DNA from: Oscillospiraceae bacterium
Lineage (GTDB): Bacteria > Bacillota > Clostridia > Oscillospirales > Acutalibacteraceae
Assembly (NCBI GenBank): GCA_022650485.1
Contig: JALCPP010000001.1
Location: 1-64,000, forward strand
Length of the DNA: 64,000 nt
Direction of reading: 5' to 3'
Under the pieces are notes generated by a model, which saw only the letters and a list, made by a program, of their open reading frames with translations, searched no databases and was not told where the DNA came from. This document shows, in pieces, positions 33,584 to 42,728 of this stretch. Numbering within the stretch: position 1 is the first letter of the stretch; every line of letters starts with the position of its first letter. The position numbers were made by a program, and so were the translations under genes.

Positions 33584-34276
33584 ATGTCTCTGATCTATAT
33601 TGCGGATGATGAACCGAATATCAGGAATATTGTATCAATTGGTTTGAAAGACAGCGGGTACGATACGGAAGAATTTGCGGATGGGACGTCTTTGCTGGGG
33701 AAAGTGAAGAAAAAGCGCCCGGATGCGATCATTTTGGACTGGATGATGCCGCAGCCAGACGGATTAACCGTCTGCCGTATGCTGCGGGAACACGAAGACA
33801 CACATTCCATTCCGATTTTGATGCTGACGGCAAGAGGAGAGGAAATCGACCGGGTGCTTGGGCTTGAAATCGGGTCGGATGACTATATTGTTAAGCCGTT
33901 CAGCATTAAGGAACTCTGCGCGCGTGTCAAGGCGGTGCTGCGGCGTTCTGGGCGGAGGGAAGAGCCGGAAAGCGAAGTTTTCCGCCATGGTTCGCTGGTC
34001 GTGGATGTTATGCGGCATCAGGTATCCCGTGACGGGAAACAGATTGATCTTACCGCAAAAGAATTTGACCTTCTGGTTATATTAATGAAAAATCGCGGCC
34101 GAGTAATGACCCGCGACACTCTTTTGGATAAAGTCTGGGGAGTGGAATATTTCGGCGACACGAGGACTGTTGATGTACATGTGCGCTATCTGCGCCAGAA
34201 AATTGAAGAGGACCCGGATACTCCCGTCTGCATTCAAACGGTTCGAGGAGTCGGGTACCGCTTTTCAGAAGAGTGA
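33584..34276 (+). CDS. phoP: OmpR-family response regulator (PhoP/PhoB-like)
   Basis: The 230-residue protein has a receiver domain (acidic DDEPN, phosphoacceptor Asp in ILDWMMP, Thr in MLTARGEE, Lys in YIVKPF) and a C-terminal winged helix (LTAKEFDLLVILMKNRGRVMTR region; DTRTVDVHVRYLRQKIEEDP). It most likely controls the phosphate regulon, including the operon whose Pho box is at 31983. The SD GGGGGAAA lies close to ATG 33584. The sensor kinase gene follows after 18 bases. Confidence 0.93.
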   Translation: MSLIYIADDEPNIRNIVSIGLKDSGYDTEEFADGTSLLGKVKKKRPDAIILDWMMPQPDGLTVCRMLREHEDTHSIPILMLTARGEEIDRVLGLEIGSDDYIVKPFSIKELCARVKAVLRRSGRREEPESEVFRHGSLVVDVMRHQVSRDGKQIDLTAKEFDLLVILMKNRGRVMTRDTLLDKVWGVEYFGDTRTVDVHVRYLRQKIEEDPDTPVCIQTVRGVGYRFSEE

Positions 34277-34294
34277 CATAAGGGAGGCCGCACT

Positions 34295-36049
34295 TTGAAA
34301 AAAAGATTGATTGCAATCAATGCGGTTATTGTCATCATTGGGTTTATGGTTTCGTTTGCCATCGCAGGGGTAAGAATACAGGAACAGTACCGCGTTGAAT
34401 TTAACAATCGGCTGGATACCGCGCTCGCTATTTTGCAGACCAGGGAGCGGACCATTTTGCAGGACCCGAAAGCGGTAGCAGAATCTGTGGGACAAACCCT
34501 TTCGCAGTCAGGGCAGCAGATTCGAATCAGCATTATTAATCCTGATGGAAAAGTAGTCGGTGACAGCGAAAAGGATGAAATCAATCAAAACCATCTTGAC
34601 CGGCCGGAAATTCAGCAGGCGCTGCGCAGCGGCAGGGGTTACGATACCCGCATGAGCGCCAGTGTTCAGCAGCGGTACTATTATGAAGCCGTATATGTTC
34701 AGGGGGATTTTTATCTTCGCGCGGCACTGCCGACGGTGGAGCTTGATGCCTCACTGAAAAATTTGTGGATGACGGCTTTTTTCAGCATGCTGATCGGGAT
34801 TGCGGTCGTTTGTGTACTTACGGGCTATCTGGTTTGCCGTGTGACACAGCCGCTGCAAAAGCTGTCGGCGGCCGCGAAACAGATCTCCGGCGGGGATTAT
34901 TCCTGCCGGGTAAATGGCAATTTCCGCGATGAGGTGGGTGAGTTAGCACTGTCTTTTAATCACATGGCGGAAAACACGGAAAATGCGGTCGTGCAGCTGA
35001 CCCGTCAGCAAAAGCAGTTGGAAGGTGTGCTTCAGGGAATGAATGACGGTGTTCTTGCCGCTTCCGATGACGGTACCATTCTTTTCATGAATCAAAGTGC
35101 GGGCCGTCTGCTCGGCAGCCGGTCTTTGACAGCCGGAAAAAAGCTGGAGGGCAGTCTGCTGATTAATCGCATTGCCGAAAGGATGAAAGGTGCGCTGAAC
35201 GGTGACAGCGTAGAAAAGCAGAACCTTGAAGCGGAGGATGGGAAGCAGTATTCGCTTTATACGGCGGCAATTCCGGGGCAGAAAGACGCCGCAGCGTTGG
35301 CGGTGATTACGGATGAGACCAGAATCCGCAAGCTGGAGCGGCTGAGAAGCGAATTTGTTGCAAATGTTACTCATGAATTGAAAACGCCGCTGACTTCTAT
35401 TCGCGGCAGTATAGAGCTTTTAAAAAGCACGGATCGCGACGAAAAAACCAGGCGTTACTTTTATGATGTTCTGGACATCGAGGCGGAGCGGCTGCAGCAT
35501 TTAATTGACGATATGCTTGTTTTATCGCAAATTGAAAATGCAAAAGAAGATTTGTCCGCCAGGCCCTGCAAGGTGGTCCGTGCAGTTGAAAATTGCGTTT
35601 CGCGGCTGCAGTCAGTTGCGGAAAAAGCGGGAATCACGGTTCGGGTACAGGTGGACCCGACAATGGTCGTTTCCTGTTCACCGACCAGACTGGAACAGCT
35701 GCTGGGAAATCTGATTGAGAATGCAATCAAATATAATCACGCGGACGGCTGCGTGGATATTATTGGGGTCCGGCAGAGAAAGACAGCCGTTGTCCGTGTC
35801 AGGGACAATGGTATCGGGATTGCGCCGGAGCATTTCAGCAGGCTGTTTGAGCGGTTTTATCGTGTCGATACCAGCCGCTCAAGAGAGATTGGCGGAACCG
35901 GTCTGGGCCTTTCCATTGTAAAGCACCTTGCTGTCCTGTATGGCGGAGAGGTCGGCGTGGAAAGCCAGGTGGGGAAGGGGAGTACGTTTACGGTCCATCT
36001 TCCCCTGGCTCCGGATGTGCCGGACAAAAATAAAAAAAGTACTCTTTAA
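34295..36049 (+). CDS. phoR: Sensor histidine kinase (PhoR-like)
   Basis: The 584-residue protein starts at TTG 34295. A first membrane segment (about 5-25) and a second (about 158-180, MTAFFSMLIGIAVVCVLTG) flank an extracytoplasmic sensor region. A HAMP domain, a PAS-like domain (GMNDGVLAASDDGTILFMN), HisKA with the phospho-His in ANVTHELKTPLTS, and HATPase (DNGIGI, GTGLGLSIVKHL) follow. It is the partner of the adjacent PhoP-like regulator. A strong terminator separates it from convergent fbp. Confidence 0.93.
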   Translation: MKKRLIAINAVIVIIGFMVSFAIAGVRIQEQYRVEFNNRLDTALAILQTRERTILQDPKAVAESVGQTLSQSGQQIRISIINPDGKVVGDSEKDEINQNHLDRPEIQQALRSGRGYDTRMSASVQQRYYYEAVYVQGDFYLRAALPTVELDASLKNLWMTAFFSMLIGIAVVCVLTGYLVCRVTQPLQKLSAAAKQISGGDYSCRVNGNFRDEVGELALSFNHMAENTENAVVQLTRQQKQLEGVLQGMNDGVLAASDDGTILFMNQSAGRLLGSRSLTAGKKLEGSLLINRIAERMKGALNGDSVEKQNLEAEDGKQYSLYTAAIPGQKDAAALAVITDETRIRKLERLRSEFVANVTHELKTPLTSIRGSIELLKSTDRDEKTRRYFYDVLDIEAERLQHLIDDMLVLSQIENAKEDLSARPCKVVRAVENCVSRLQSVAEKAGITVRVQVDPTMVVSCSPTRLEQLLGNLIENAIKYNHADGCVDIIGVRQRKTAVVRVRDNGIGIAPEHFSRLFERFYRVDTSRSREIGGTGLGLSIVKHLAVLYGGEVGVESQVGKGSTFTVHLPLAPDVPDKNKKSTL

Positions 36050-36055
36050 AAGCAG

Positions 36056-36108
36056 GACAGACAAAAGCAGGGACGGCGGATTTTCCGCCGTCCCTGCTTT
36101 TGTCTGTC
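36056..36108. terminator. Very strong bidirectional terminator between phoR and fbp
   Basis: Perfect 25-bp arms (36056-36080 and 36084-36108) with a 3-base loop and GACGGCGGA core. It serves both convergent genes. Confidence 0.93.
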
Positions 36109-38045
36109 TATTTCTCTTTGATGGCACCGTTCCGATAGGATTGCAGCAAATCGGAAAGCTCTTGAATCTGGGTGCTTAATTCCGTGCCGGTATCGGTATC
36201 TGCTACGGTGACCCGCTGCTTAATCGCTTCGACCACCATCACTTTCGGCGAATCTTCCCCGTACAAACTTCCCGGCTTGAGCGGCTGATGCTCGGCCAGT
36301 GCCAGATAACGGGAATTTGCAATAAAAGTATAGCCGCCGATGCCGGTCTGCTTCTGGTAAGACTTCGAGATTCCGCCGTCAATCATGAACAGAAGACCGT
36401 GCCCCTTCACAGGGCTTTCTCCCTCTTTCAGCTTGACTGGGACATGGCCATTGATAATATGGGACGTCGATGGGTCCATATCGAATTCCCGCAGTATTTT
36501 TTCGCATGGTTCACGCTGTTCAATATAGCGGTAATATGGATTCAATTTTTCCTTATGTGTTTCGGGGTTTTCTATAAAATATCGTTCGAATGTTGTCACT
36601 TTTTCTTTGCCGAAAAGCGGAGATTTTGCTCCGCACCACAGGTACAGCATCATGTCGCGCGCTTTTTCGCGTTCCGGTGTGCCTTCAGGTGCGAAATAAG
36701 CCTCTCTGGTCACGGAATCAAGGTATTCCAAAAGTAATCGGCCTTTTCGCCCGCAGCTGTCAAGATAGACTGTGTCGAACTTTCCATCCTGTGTCAGTGG
36801 AATGCAGCCGTGGTACAGTAAATTGGAATTGATGTTCAGATACATGCTTCCGTAAGAATACAAAAAGCGGATGTGTTTTTGCAGGCGTTCACTGTGGAGG
36901 AAGGAGTAGGCGATTGCCTTCATCAGGTCCTTTTCCTCTTTTGTCAGTTCCAATGGATTTTTGGGGTCGACAGTGGGAAGTGATCGGTCGCGAAGGGGAT
37001 AGATCGTTCCGTCAACCTTGACGGTGCCCTGGTCAAAATCAATCTGCTTGAGCAGAACGCGGTCGTCCATTTTATATTCCGGATGTTTTTCAATCAGCTG
37101 CCCTTCCAACTTGAACTGAATCACCGCAATTGCTTTGTGCATTTTAGAGGCAAGCTGTAAATCAACCGGGTCATACAGATTTTCGTCGAGGATGCGGGGG
37201 GCGAAAAATTCGCAGGGGTCATTTCCATAAACCCGTTCGGCAAAGGCGGAAAGCGGCCTTAAATTGATTCCGTAGCCGTCTTCCAGCAGGTCGAACGTAT
37301 TATATCGGATTCCGATGCGAACGACGTTTGCCATGAGTGCTTTGTTTCCGGCCGCTGCCCCCATCCAAGAGATATCGTGGTTTCCCCACTGGATATCAAT
37401 ATCGTGAAATTCACTTAGTGCGTCCATAATAGAGTCCGGCCGGGGACCGCGGTCATAAATGTCACCGATAATGTGCAGACGGTCGATCAGCAGTTTCTGA
37501 ATCAGATGGCACAACGCGGCGATAAACTCAACGCTCATCCCGGTCTGAACAATCGATTTGACAATTTCGCTGTAGTAATGCGGTTTGTTTTTTCCTCCGT
37601 CCGCGTGCAGAAGTTCATCGATGATATAAGCAAAATTTTCGGGCAGCTTCTTACGGACTTTGGAACGGGTGTATTTTGACCCGGCTTCTTTGCAGACTTC
37701 CACCAGGCGATAAATGGTGATGCGGCACCAGTCGTCAAACCCTGATTCACAGCGGGCCGCGCGTGCAAGTTCCGGCTCCGGATAATAGATGAGCTTGGCG
37801 AGCGACATACGTTCCTCTTCCGATATGGACTGCTCAAACAGTTCATCTATTTTTTTCCGGACAACGCCGGAGGCGCTTTTGAGCTGGAACAGGAATGATT
37901 CCCGCTCACCGTGCAGATCACTGAAGAAATATTCGGTCCCTTTCGGAAGGCTCATAATCGCACGCAGGTTGATAATTTCGGAAGCGGCCGCTTCCGCATT
38001 TGGATATCTTTTTGCAAGCAATTTTAAATAATGCTCGTTTGTCAT
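36108..38045 (-). CDS. fbp: Fructose-1,6-bisphosphatase, class III
   Basis: The 645-residue enzyme of the Firmicute FBPase class III hydrolyses fructose-1,6-bisphosphate in gluconeogenesis. Metallophosphatase-like motifs are FFSDLHGERESF, GDIYDRGPRPDSIMD, IQWGNHDISWMG and, near the C-terminus, INGHVPVK. Length matches the Bacillus enzyme (about 670). Start ATG 38045 with SD GGGAG is better than the in-frame ATG 38060. Confidence 0.96.
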   Translation of the reverse strand: MTNEHYLKLLAKRYPNAEAAASEIINLRAIMSLPKGTEYFFSDLHGERESFLFQLKSASGVVRKKIDELFEQSISEEERMSLAKLIYYPEPELARAARCESGFDDWCRITIYRLVEVCKEAGSKYTRSKVRKKLPENFAYIIDELLHADGGKNKPHYYSEIVKSIVQTGMSVEFIAALCHLIQKLLIDRLHIIGDIYDRGPRPDSIMDALSEFHDIDIQWGNHDISWMGAAAGNKALMANVVRIGIRYNTFDLLEDGYGINLRPLSAFAERVYGNDPCEFFAPRILDENLYDPVDLQLASKMHKAIAVIQFKLEGQLIEKHPEYKMDDRVLLKQIDFDQGTVKVDGTIYPLRDRSLPTVDPKNPLELTKEEKDLMKAIAYSFLHSERLQKHIRFLYSYGSMYLNINSNLLYHGCIPLTQDGKFDTVYLDSCGRKGRLLLEYLDSVTREAYFAPEGTPEREKARDMMLYLWCGAKSPLFGKEKVTTFERYFIENPETHKEKLNPYYRYIEQREPCEKILREFDMDPSTSHIINGHVPVKLKEGESPVKGHGLLFMIDGGISKSYQKQTGIGGYTFIANSRYLALAEHQPLKPGSLYGEDSPKVMVVEAIKQRVTVADTDTGTELSTQIQELSDLLQSYRNGAIKEK

Positions 38046-38196
38046 GCTTTTAACTCCCATTCATTCTTGTTGGTTTCTTTTCCGGGATTCTTTCGAACGA
38101 AAAAGAAACGGCCACAGAGGCGGTTTGACACTGTGAAAACAGCAGAAGTTATGATATACTAAAAAATAAGTAGTGATCTATTAGGAGGGGTTTTCA

Positions 38197-38784
38197 TTGG
38201 GATATAAAGAACAATTTGAAGAAATTTATTCCAGTAAGATAAAAAGGAATGGTGCGGCTGAACTGCTTGCATGGCTGAATTCCACAGACTTTTTCACGGC
38301 GCCTGCAAGCACAAAATTCCATTGTGCCTGTTTGGGCGGATTAGTGCAGCACAGCGTAAATGTGTACCGCGTGATGCGGGAAAAACACTTTGACCCGAAA
38401 ACAGACAGCGAAGAGAGCTTTGCAATCTGCGCACTGCTTCACGATGTTTGCAGGGCTCAGTTCTATAAAAAAGGGAGCAGAAATGTAAAAAACGAGGAGA
38501 CAGGAGCCTGGGAGAAACGCCCTTTTTACTCGATTGACGACCGTTATCCATATGGCCACGGGGAAAAATCGGTGTTTTTGATTGAGCGTTTTGTGCGCCT
38601 GAAGACGTCGGAAGCGATCGCAATCCGCTGGCACATGGGCGGGTTTGATGACTCCGCCAAAGGCGGCAGCTTTGCGATCAGTCAGGCATATGAAAAGTAT
38701 CCGATTGCCGTTAAACTGCATTTGTCCGACTTGGAAAGCACCTATCTTCGGGAAAAAGGGACTTCTATGGTTCACCACAGATAG
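38197..38784 (+). CDS. HD-domain phosphohydrolase
   Basis: The 195-residue protein starts at TTG 38197 behind GGAGGGG. The HD signature is visible: His in GGLVQHSVNVY, HD in ICALLHDVCRAQFY, and a later His in GHGEKSVFLIERFV and RWHMGGFD. Similar proteins in Clostridia and their phages are annotated only as HD-domain hydrolases. The substrate, perhaps a nucleotide, is unknown. It is divergent from fbp and followed by a terminator. Confidence 0.85.
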   Translation: MGYKEQFEEIYSSKIKRNGAAELLAWLNSTDFFTAPASTKFHCACLGGLVQHSVNVYRVMREKHFDPKTDSEESFAICALLHDVCRAQFYKKGSRNVKNEETGAWEKRPFYSIDDRYPYGHGEKSVFLIERFVRLKTSEAIAIRWHMGGFDDSAKGGSFAISQAYEKYPIAVKLHLSDLESTYLREKGTSMVHHR

Positions 38785-38837
38785 GAAAAAGAACAAAATT
38801 ACAATTCAGAAGCAGTATATTTGTGTGAATTTTCTAT

Positions 38838-38866
38838 ATCCGCCGATATTACGGCGGATTTTTTAA
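38838..38866 (+). terminator. Terminator after the HD hydrolase
   Basis: ATCCGCCG (38838-38845) pairs with CGGCGGAT (38852-38859), then T6. Confidence 0.88.
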
Positions 38867-38919
38867 TAACTTTTATGCTATTTGACGATGATATTATAAC
38901 ATAAAATTTCAAAAAAGTC

Positions 38920-38976
38920 TTGACAATTATAAAATATACTGTATTATTGTATTGAGGACTTAATACAGTAATACAA
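38920..38976 (+). promoter_or_regulatory. Promoter and TGTATTA-repeat operator of ABC operon 1
   Basis: TTGACA (38920-38925), 16 bp, TATTAT (38942-38947). The operator has inverted arms TACTGTATTA (38937-38946) and TAATACAGTA (38961-38970), plus nested TTGTATT/AATACAA. The word ACTGTATTA-N-TGTATT recurs at 40673 upstream of the GntR gene. Confidence 0.7.
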
Positions 38977-38989
38977 GGAGAAATCACTT

Positions 38990-39910
38990 ATGAAAGAGGC
39001 TGTTTTTCAATCCAGTTCACTGGTACGGCGGTTTGGAAACTTTACTGCGGTTGACCATCTGAACCTGGAATTAAGCAAAGGCGACATATTTGCGCTGGTT
39101 GGTCAGAATGGCGCGGGCAAAACAACATTGCTGAAAATGATCTGCGGATTGATTCTGCCGACCTCCGGTTCGATGAAACTATTTGGAAAATCAAATGCAA
39201 AAGGGCTGGGCCTTGCGCGCAGGCGAATCGGAAATATTATTGAAACGCCTGGATTTTATTCCTATCTTTCCGCGCGCCAAAACCTTGAGTATTATCGAAT
39301 GCAGCGGGGAATCAAAAACAAACACTGCGTGGAAGAAGCTCTGCGGTTTGTCGGACTTGATGCCGGTGAGAAAAAATTTAAGAATTTTTCACTGGGCATG
39401 AAGCAGCGGCTTGGTCTTGCGCTTGCTATTTTAGACAATCCGGATTTTCTGGTTCTTGATGAGCCGATTAACGGTCTGGACCCGATGGGTATCCGTGAAA
39501 TTCGTGAAATTTTATTAAAGCTGAATCACGAAAAAGGCACGACGATTTTGGTGTCGAGTCATATTTTAGGGGAACTATCTCAAATCGCAACACGCTATGG
39601 ATTTATCAAGAGCGGCCGTCTGGTGGAAAGCATTACCGCCGGTGAACTGGAGGAAAAGTGCCGTGCGACTCTGAAAATAGAAGTGGATGATTCGGCAAAA
39701 GCTGCCGATGTGCTGCGGGAAGGGCTGTCGCTGCCGGCAGTTGAAATTCTGAATGACACCAGTCTTCAGCTGCCCGGGGACTTTGAACATCCGGAACTGG
39801 CGGTAAAAGAGCTTGTGGAAGCCGGCGTCATGGTTTCACAGGTGTATCGGACTGGTGTTAATCTGGAAAGTTATTTCATTAATTTGATCGGAGGAAAAAA
39901 CGTTGATTAA
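38990..39910 (+). CDS. ABC transporter ATPase (BcrA/LanF-like)
   Basis: The 306-residue ATPase has Walker A GQNGAGKTT, signature FSLGMKQRLGLALAI and Walker B LVLDEPINGLDP, with a C-terminal extension typical of bacitracin/lantibiotic-immunity exporters (CcmA/BcrA group). It overlaps its permease gene by 8 bases. Such two-gene exporters give resistance to membrane-active peptides or serve unknown efflux. The operator shared with the YtrA-like operon suggests joint control. Confidence 0.9.
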   Translation: MKEAVFQSSSLVRRFGNFTAVDHLNLELSKGDIFALVGQNGAGKTTLLKMICGLILPTSGSMKLFGKSNAKGLGLARRRIGNIIETPGFYSYLSARQNLEYYRMQRGIKNKHCVEEALRFVGLDAGEKKFKNFSLGMKQRLGLALAILDNPDFLVLDEPINGLDPMGIREIREILLKLNHEKGTTILVSSHILGELSQIATRYGFIKSGRLVESITAGELEEKCRATLKIEVDDSAKAADVLREGLSLPAVEILNDTSLQLPGDFEHPELAVKELVEAGVMVSQVYRTGVNLESYFINLIGGKNVD

Positions 39911-40628
39911 AATGATTCGTGCGGACTTGTATAAGGTCTTCCGCCGCCCGCTTTTCTATATCTTGCTTGCATCCATGGCTGTGCTTGCATTCCTGGTCAA
40001 CTTCTGCATTTTGAAACTTTCGACCACCCATCTGGTTTATAATTCCTGGACAGCAGTAATGCTTTATTTCCTGTCTTGGCCCGCTTTGCTGATGCCTTTG
40101 ATGATCGACTTGGTCGGAGCGGAAAAATATAAGGAAAACACGTTGAAAAATGACGTTTCTTATGGAGTAAGCCGTACAAAATTATACCTGTCCCAAATGA
40201 CGGTGTCCATCGTTCTGGGTTTGATTGTCGGCGGGGTCGCCCTTGGCACTTATTGCGGCAGTTCATTGTTGATGCTTCAGCAGGATGCTGCCTTTACCAG
40301 TGCTTTTATTGCCGATTTTTTCTCAAAAGTCGGGGTTTGCTGCATTGGTTATGTCGCATGCATTGCGCTCGCGTCTTTCCTTTCCACTATGTTTCAGAAA
40401 AATTCATTTTTTGTCTTTGCTTTTTTTCTGGCAATCTATTTTCCACAGCTCCTTTTCAATCTTCTGCAGTTGTCCAGACTGAATCAATATCTTTTGATTC
40501 CGCAGTTTGGCATGATTGCAATCGGCGATTCGCAGCAGCTGATGACTTCCGCCGTGGTGTTTGTGGTTACCGGGGTTGTATTTACGGTTCTTGGCGCGGC
40601 ATTTTTCAAGAAAAAAGATATTTGCTGA
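39903..40628 (+). CDS. ABC-2-type permease
   Basis: The 241-residue protein has about six hydrophobic segments (PLFYILLASMAVLAFLVNF; MLYFLSWPALLMPLMIDL; VSIVLGLIVGGVALGTYC; VCCIGYVACIALASFL; FVFAFFLAIYFPQLLFNL; VVFVVTGVVFTVLGAAF). It is the membrane partner of the upstream BcrA-like ATPase. Start TTG 39903 lies within the ATPase gene end, behind GGAGG. Substrate unknown. Confidence 0.85.
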   Translation: MIKMIRADLYKVFRRPLFYILLASMAVLAFLVNFCILKLSTTHLVYNSWTAVMLYFLSWPALLMPLMIDLVGAEKYKENTLKNDVSYGVSRTKLYLSQMTVSIVLGLIVGGVALGTYCGSSLLMLQQDAAFTSAFIADFFSKVGVCCIGYVACIALASFLSTMFQKNSFFVFAFFLAIYFPQLLFNLLQLSRLNQYLLIPQFGMIAIGDSQQLMTSAVVFVVTGVVFTVLGAAFFKKKDIC

Positions 40629-40645
40629 AAATAGGCGAGAAATAC

Positions 40646-40696
40646 TTGACAGAATGGCAAAAATAGTATATAACTGTATTAATGTATTAGTACAAT
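40646..40696 (+). promoter_or_regulatory. Promoter and operator of the GntR-ABC operon 2
   Basis: TTGACA (40646-40651), 17 bp, TATAAC (40669-40674). Direct repeats TGTATTA (40675-40681 and 40683-40689) follow, 8 bp apart, then a partial inverted half. Same word and position as at 38938. Confidence 0.7.
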
Positions 40697-40716
40697 GACT
40701 TTGCGGAGGTGAAAAA

Positions 40717-41085
40717 ATGGCGTGGGATCTAAAGTCCGACAGGCCAATTTACGCCCAGCTTGTTGAGCAGATCCAACTAATGGTTGTTTCAGGGATTTAC
40801 GCGGCGGGCAGTAAACTGCCTTCCGTGCGCGATATGGCCGCTGAAGCTGCGGTGAATCCGAACACGATGCAGAGGGCGCTTTCTCAATTGGAAGGCGACG
40901 GGTTGTTATATTCCCAGCGGACGAGCGGAAGATATGTTACGGAGGATGTACAGAAAATCATGCAGATAAAAAATAATCTTGCGGCAGATTTAATACAGGA
41001 TTTTCTAGAGAAGATGAATCGGCTTGGATTTGACCGGGAGCAGACCATTGATCTTTTAAACCATGTGACGAAGGAGGAAGGGTAG
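40717..41085 (+). CDS. GntR-family repressor, YtrA subfamily
   Basis: The 122-residue protein has a GntR winged helix (PIYAQLVEQIQLMVVSGIYAAGSKLPSVRDMA region; VNPNTMQRALSQLEGDGLLYSQRTSGRYV) and a short C-terminal dimerisation helix pair, the YtrA layout with no ligand domain. YtrA-type regulators usually repress the ABC exporter that follows and respond to cell-envelope antibiotics. It is the first gene of an operon with the ATPase and membrane protein downstream. SD GCGGAGGTG. Confidence 0.9.
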   Translation: MAWDLKSDRPIYAQLVEQIQLMVVSGIYAAGSKLPSVRDMAAEAAVNPNTMQRALSQLEGDGLLYSQRTSGRYVTEDVQKIMQIKNNLAADLIQDFLEKMNRLGFDREQTIDLLNHVTKEEG

Positions 41086-41086
41086 A

Positions 41087-41788
41087 ATGAGCGACAGTAT
41101 CCTTGAGTGCCGCAGCCTTGTAAAATACTTTCCCGGCTGTCTTGCACTCAATTCCGTCAATTTATCGGTCCCGAAGGGCCGCATTGTCGGTCTGCTTGGA
41201 CCGAACGGAAGCGGAAAAAGCACACTGATTAAATTAGCAAACGGACTTTTGACCCCCAGCTCCGGGCAGATTCTGATTAATGGAATGGAGCCGGGCATTG
41301 AAACGAAGAAGATAGTTTCCTACTTACCGGAACGGACGTATCTGAACGACTGGATGAGTGTGCGGACGATGATTGATTTCTTTGGGGATTTTTATCAGAA
41401 TTTCAATAAATCCAAAGCATATGACATGCTTCAGCGGCTGCATATTAATCCGGTGGACCGCTTAAAGACGATGTCCAAAGGGACCAAAGAAAAAGTACAG
41501 CTGATTCTTGTGATGAGCAGGGAAGCGGAGCTGTACATTCTCGATGAGCCGATCGGTGGTGTGGACCCTGCCACAAGGGACTATATTCTGGATACGATTA
41601 TCAGTAATTACAGTGAAAATGCCACGGTCTTGCTTTCTACGCATCTGATTACGGATGTGGAAAAGATTCTGGATGAAGTCATTTTTATCAATATGGGCAA
41701 TATCGTGCTGACTTCCACCGTGGATGAAATCCGTGAAAAGGAAGGCAAGAGTGTTGACGCCCTGTTCAGGGAGGTGTTTAAATGCTAG
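41087..41788 (+). CDS. ABC transporter ATPase (YtrB-like)
   Basis: The 233-residue ATPase has Walker A GPNGSGKST, an altered signature MSKGTKEKVQLILVM (SKGTKEK instead of SGGQ, common in YtrB-like proteins), Walker B YILDEPIGGVDP and switch LLSTHLIT. It starts one base after the GntR stop and overlaps the membrane gene by 7 bases. Likely forms an exporter with the next product under GntR control. Confidence 0.88.
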   Translation: MSDSILECRSLVKYFPGCLALNSVNLSVPKGRIVGLLGPNGSGKSTLIKLANGLLTPSSGQILINGMEPGIETKKIVSYLPERTYLNDWMSVRTMIDFFGDFYQNFNKSKAYDMLQRLHINPVDRLKTMSKGTKEKVQLILVMSREAELYILDEPIGGVDPATRDYILDTIISNYSENATVLLSTHLITDVEKILDEVIFINMGNIVLTSTVDEIREKEGKSVDALFREVFKC

Positions 41789-42585
41789 GCAAACTTTTAA
41801 AATATGAGTTGAAAGCAACGGCGCGGATCTTTTTTCCTCTTTACGGACTGATCTTTTTGCTTGCGGCACTCAACAGGCTGTTTTGGCAGATAAATGCCGA
41901 AGGTTTGATGATTCCGCGTGTGATTATGATGACCGTGTATATCATGCTGGTCGTGTCAGTTTTCATCATCACGTTGGTGGTAACCATTCAGCGCTTTTAC
42001 AAGAATCTTTTGGGGGATGAGGGATACCTGTCTTTCACCCTGCCGGTAAAGACGCACAGCCACATCGACGCGAAAATGATTATTACGTTTTTGTGGTCTG
42101 CACTGAGCATCCTTGTTTCCATAATTTCCATTTTTATTTTGGTAGCCGATGACCAGTCTCTGACACAGTTCAGCCTGATGTGCGGCGATATTGCAACGGT
42201 CTATCACAAACTTGGATTATCCGCGCACCTGATTGCCTTGGAACTGATTGTGGTTGTCATCTTGATGTTCGTTTCAAGTATTTTGGAGATTTATGCTGCG
42301 ATTGTTGTCGGCAATCTGGCAGGGCGCCACAAGCTTTTAGCGGGCGTGGGCGCTTATCTCGGATTCGGTATCATAGAACAGATTATCGCGTCCCTGCTGA
42401 TTCAGGGATTTGGCCATCAGATTATGTTGTATTATGATTCCTTCCAACTTGTACAGGGTGCGGCTGCAGTGGTGCAACCTTTCGAAATGACCTTGCTGGT
42501 TTTAATCGTTTTCTCACTGTTCCTTTGTGCTGCGTTTTACTTTTTTACCCATTGGATGCTCAACAGAAAGCTGAATTTGGAATAA
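41782..42585 (+). CDS. ABC exporter membrane protein
   Basis: The 267-residue protein has about six hydrophobic segments. It starts MLGKLLKYELKATARIFFPLYGLIFLLAAL (given here only to show the KLLKYELK-then-TM pattern typical of ABC-2 permeases of Firmicutes). The final segment is followed by a basic end, FTHWMLNRKLNLE. It completes the three-gene GntR-ATPase-permease unit. Substrate unknown. Confidence 0.82.
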   Translation: MLGKLLKYELKATARIFFPLYGLIFLLAALNRLFWQINAEGLMIPRVIMMTVYIMLVVSVFIITLVVTIQRFYKNLLGDEGYLSFTLPVKTHSHIDAKMIITFLWSALSILVSIISIFILVADDQSLTQFSLMCGDIATVYHKLGLSAHLIALELIVVVILMFVSSILEIYAAIVVGNLAGRHKLLAGVGAYLGFGIIEQIIASLLIQGFGHQIMLYYDSFQLVQGAAAVVQPFEMTLLVLIVFSLFLCAAFYFFTHWMLNRKLNLE

Positions 42586-42621
42586 GCCATACACGAAACA
42601 CACAATGCATATGATATAGAT

Positions 42622-42669
42622 AAAAGTTCCCCGGCTGTAGGTTCGATTCTACAGCCGGGGAACTTTTTT
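42622..42669 (+). terminator. Terminator after ABC operon 2
   Basis: Perfect 19-bp arms (42622-42640 and 42649-42667) with GC-rich core and T-run. Confidence 0.93.
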
Positions 42670-42728
42670 ATGCCCGTTTTTAAAAGCAATCAACGGGCGG
42701 TTTGTTTTTTATAATAGCACAAGAAAAA

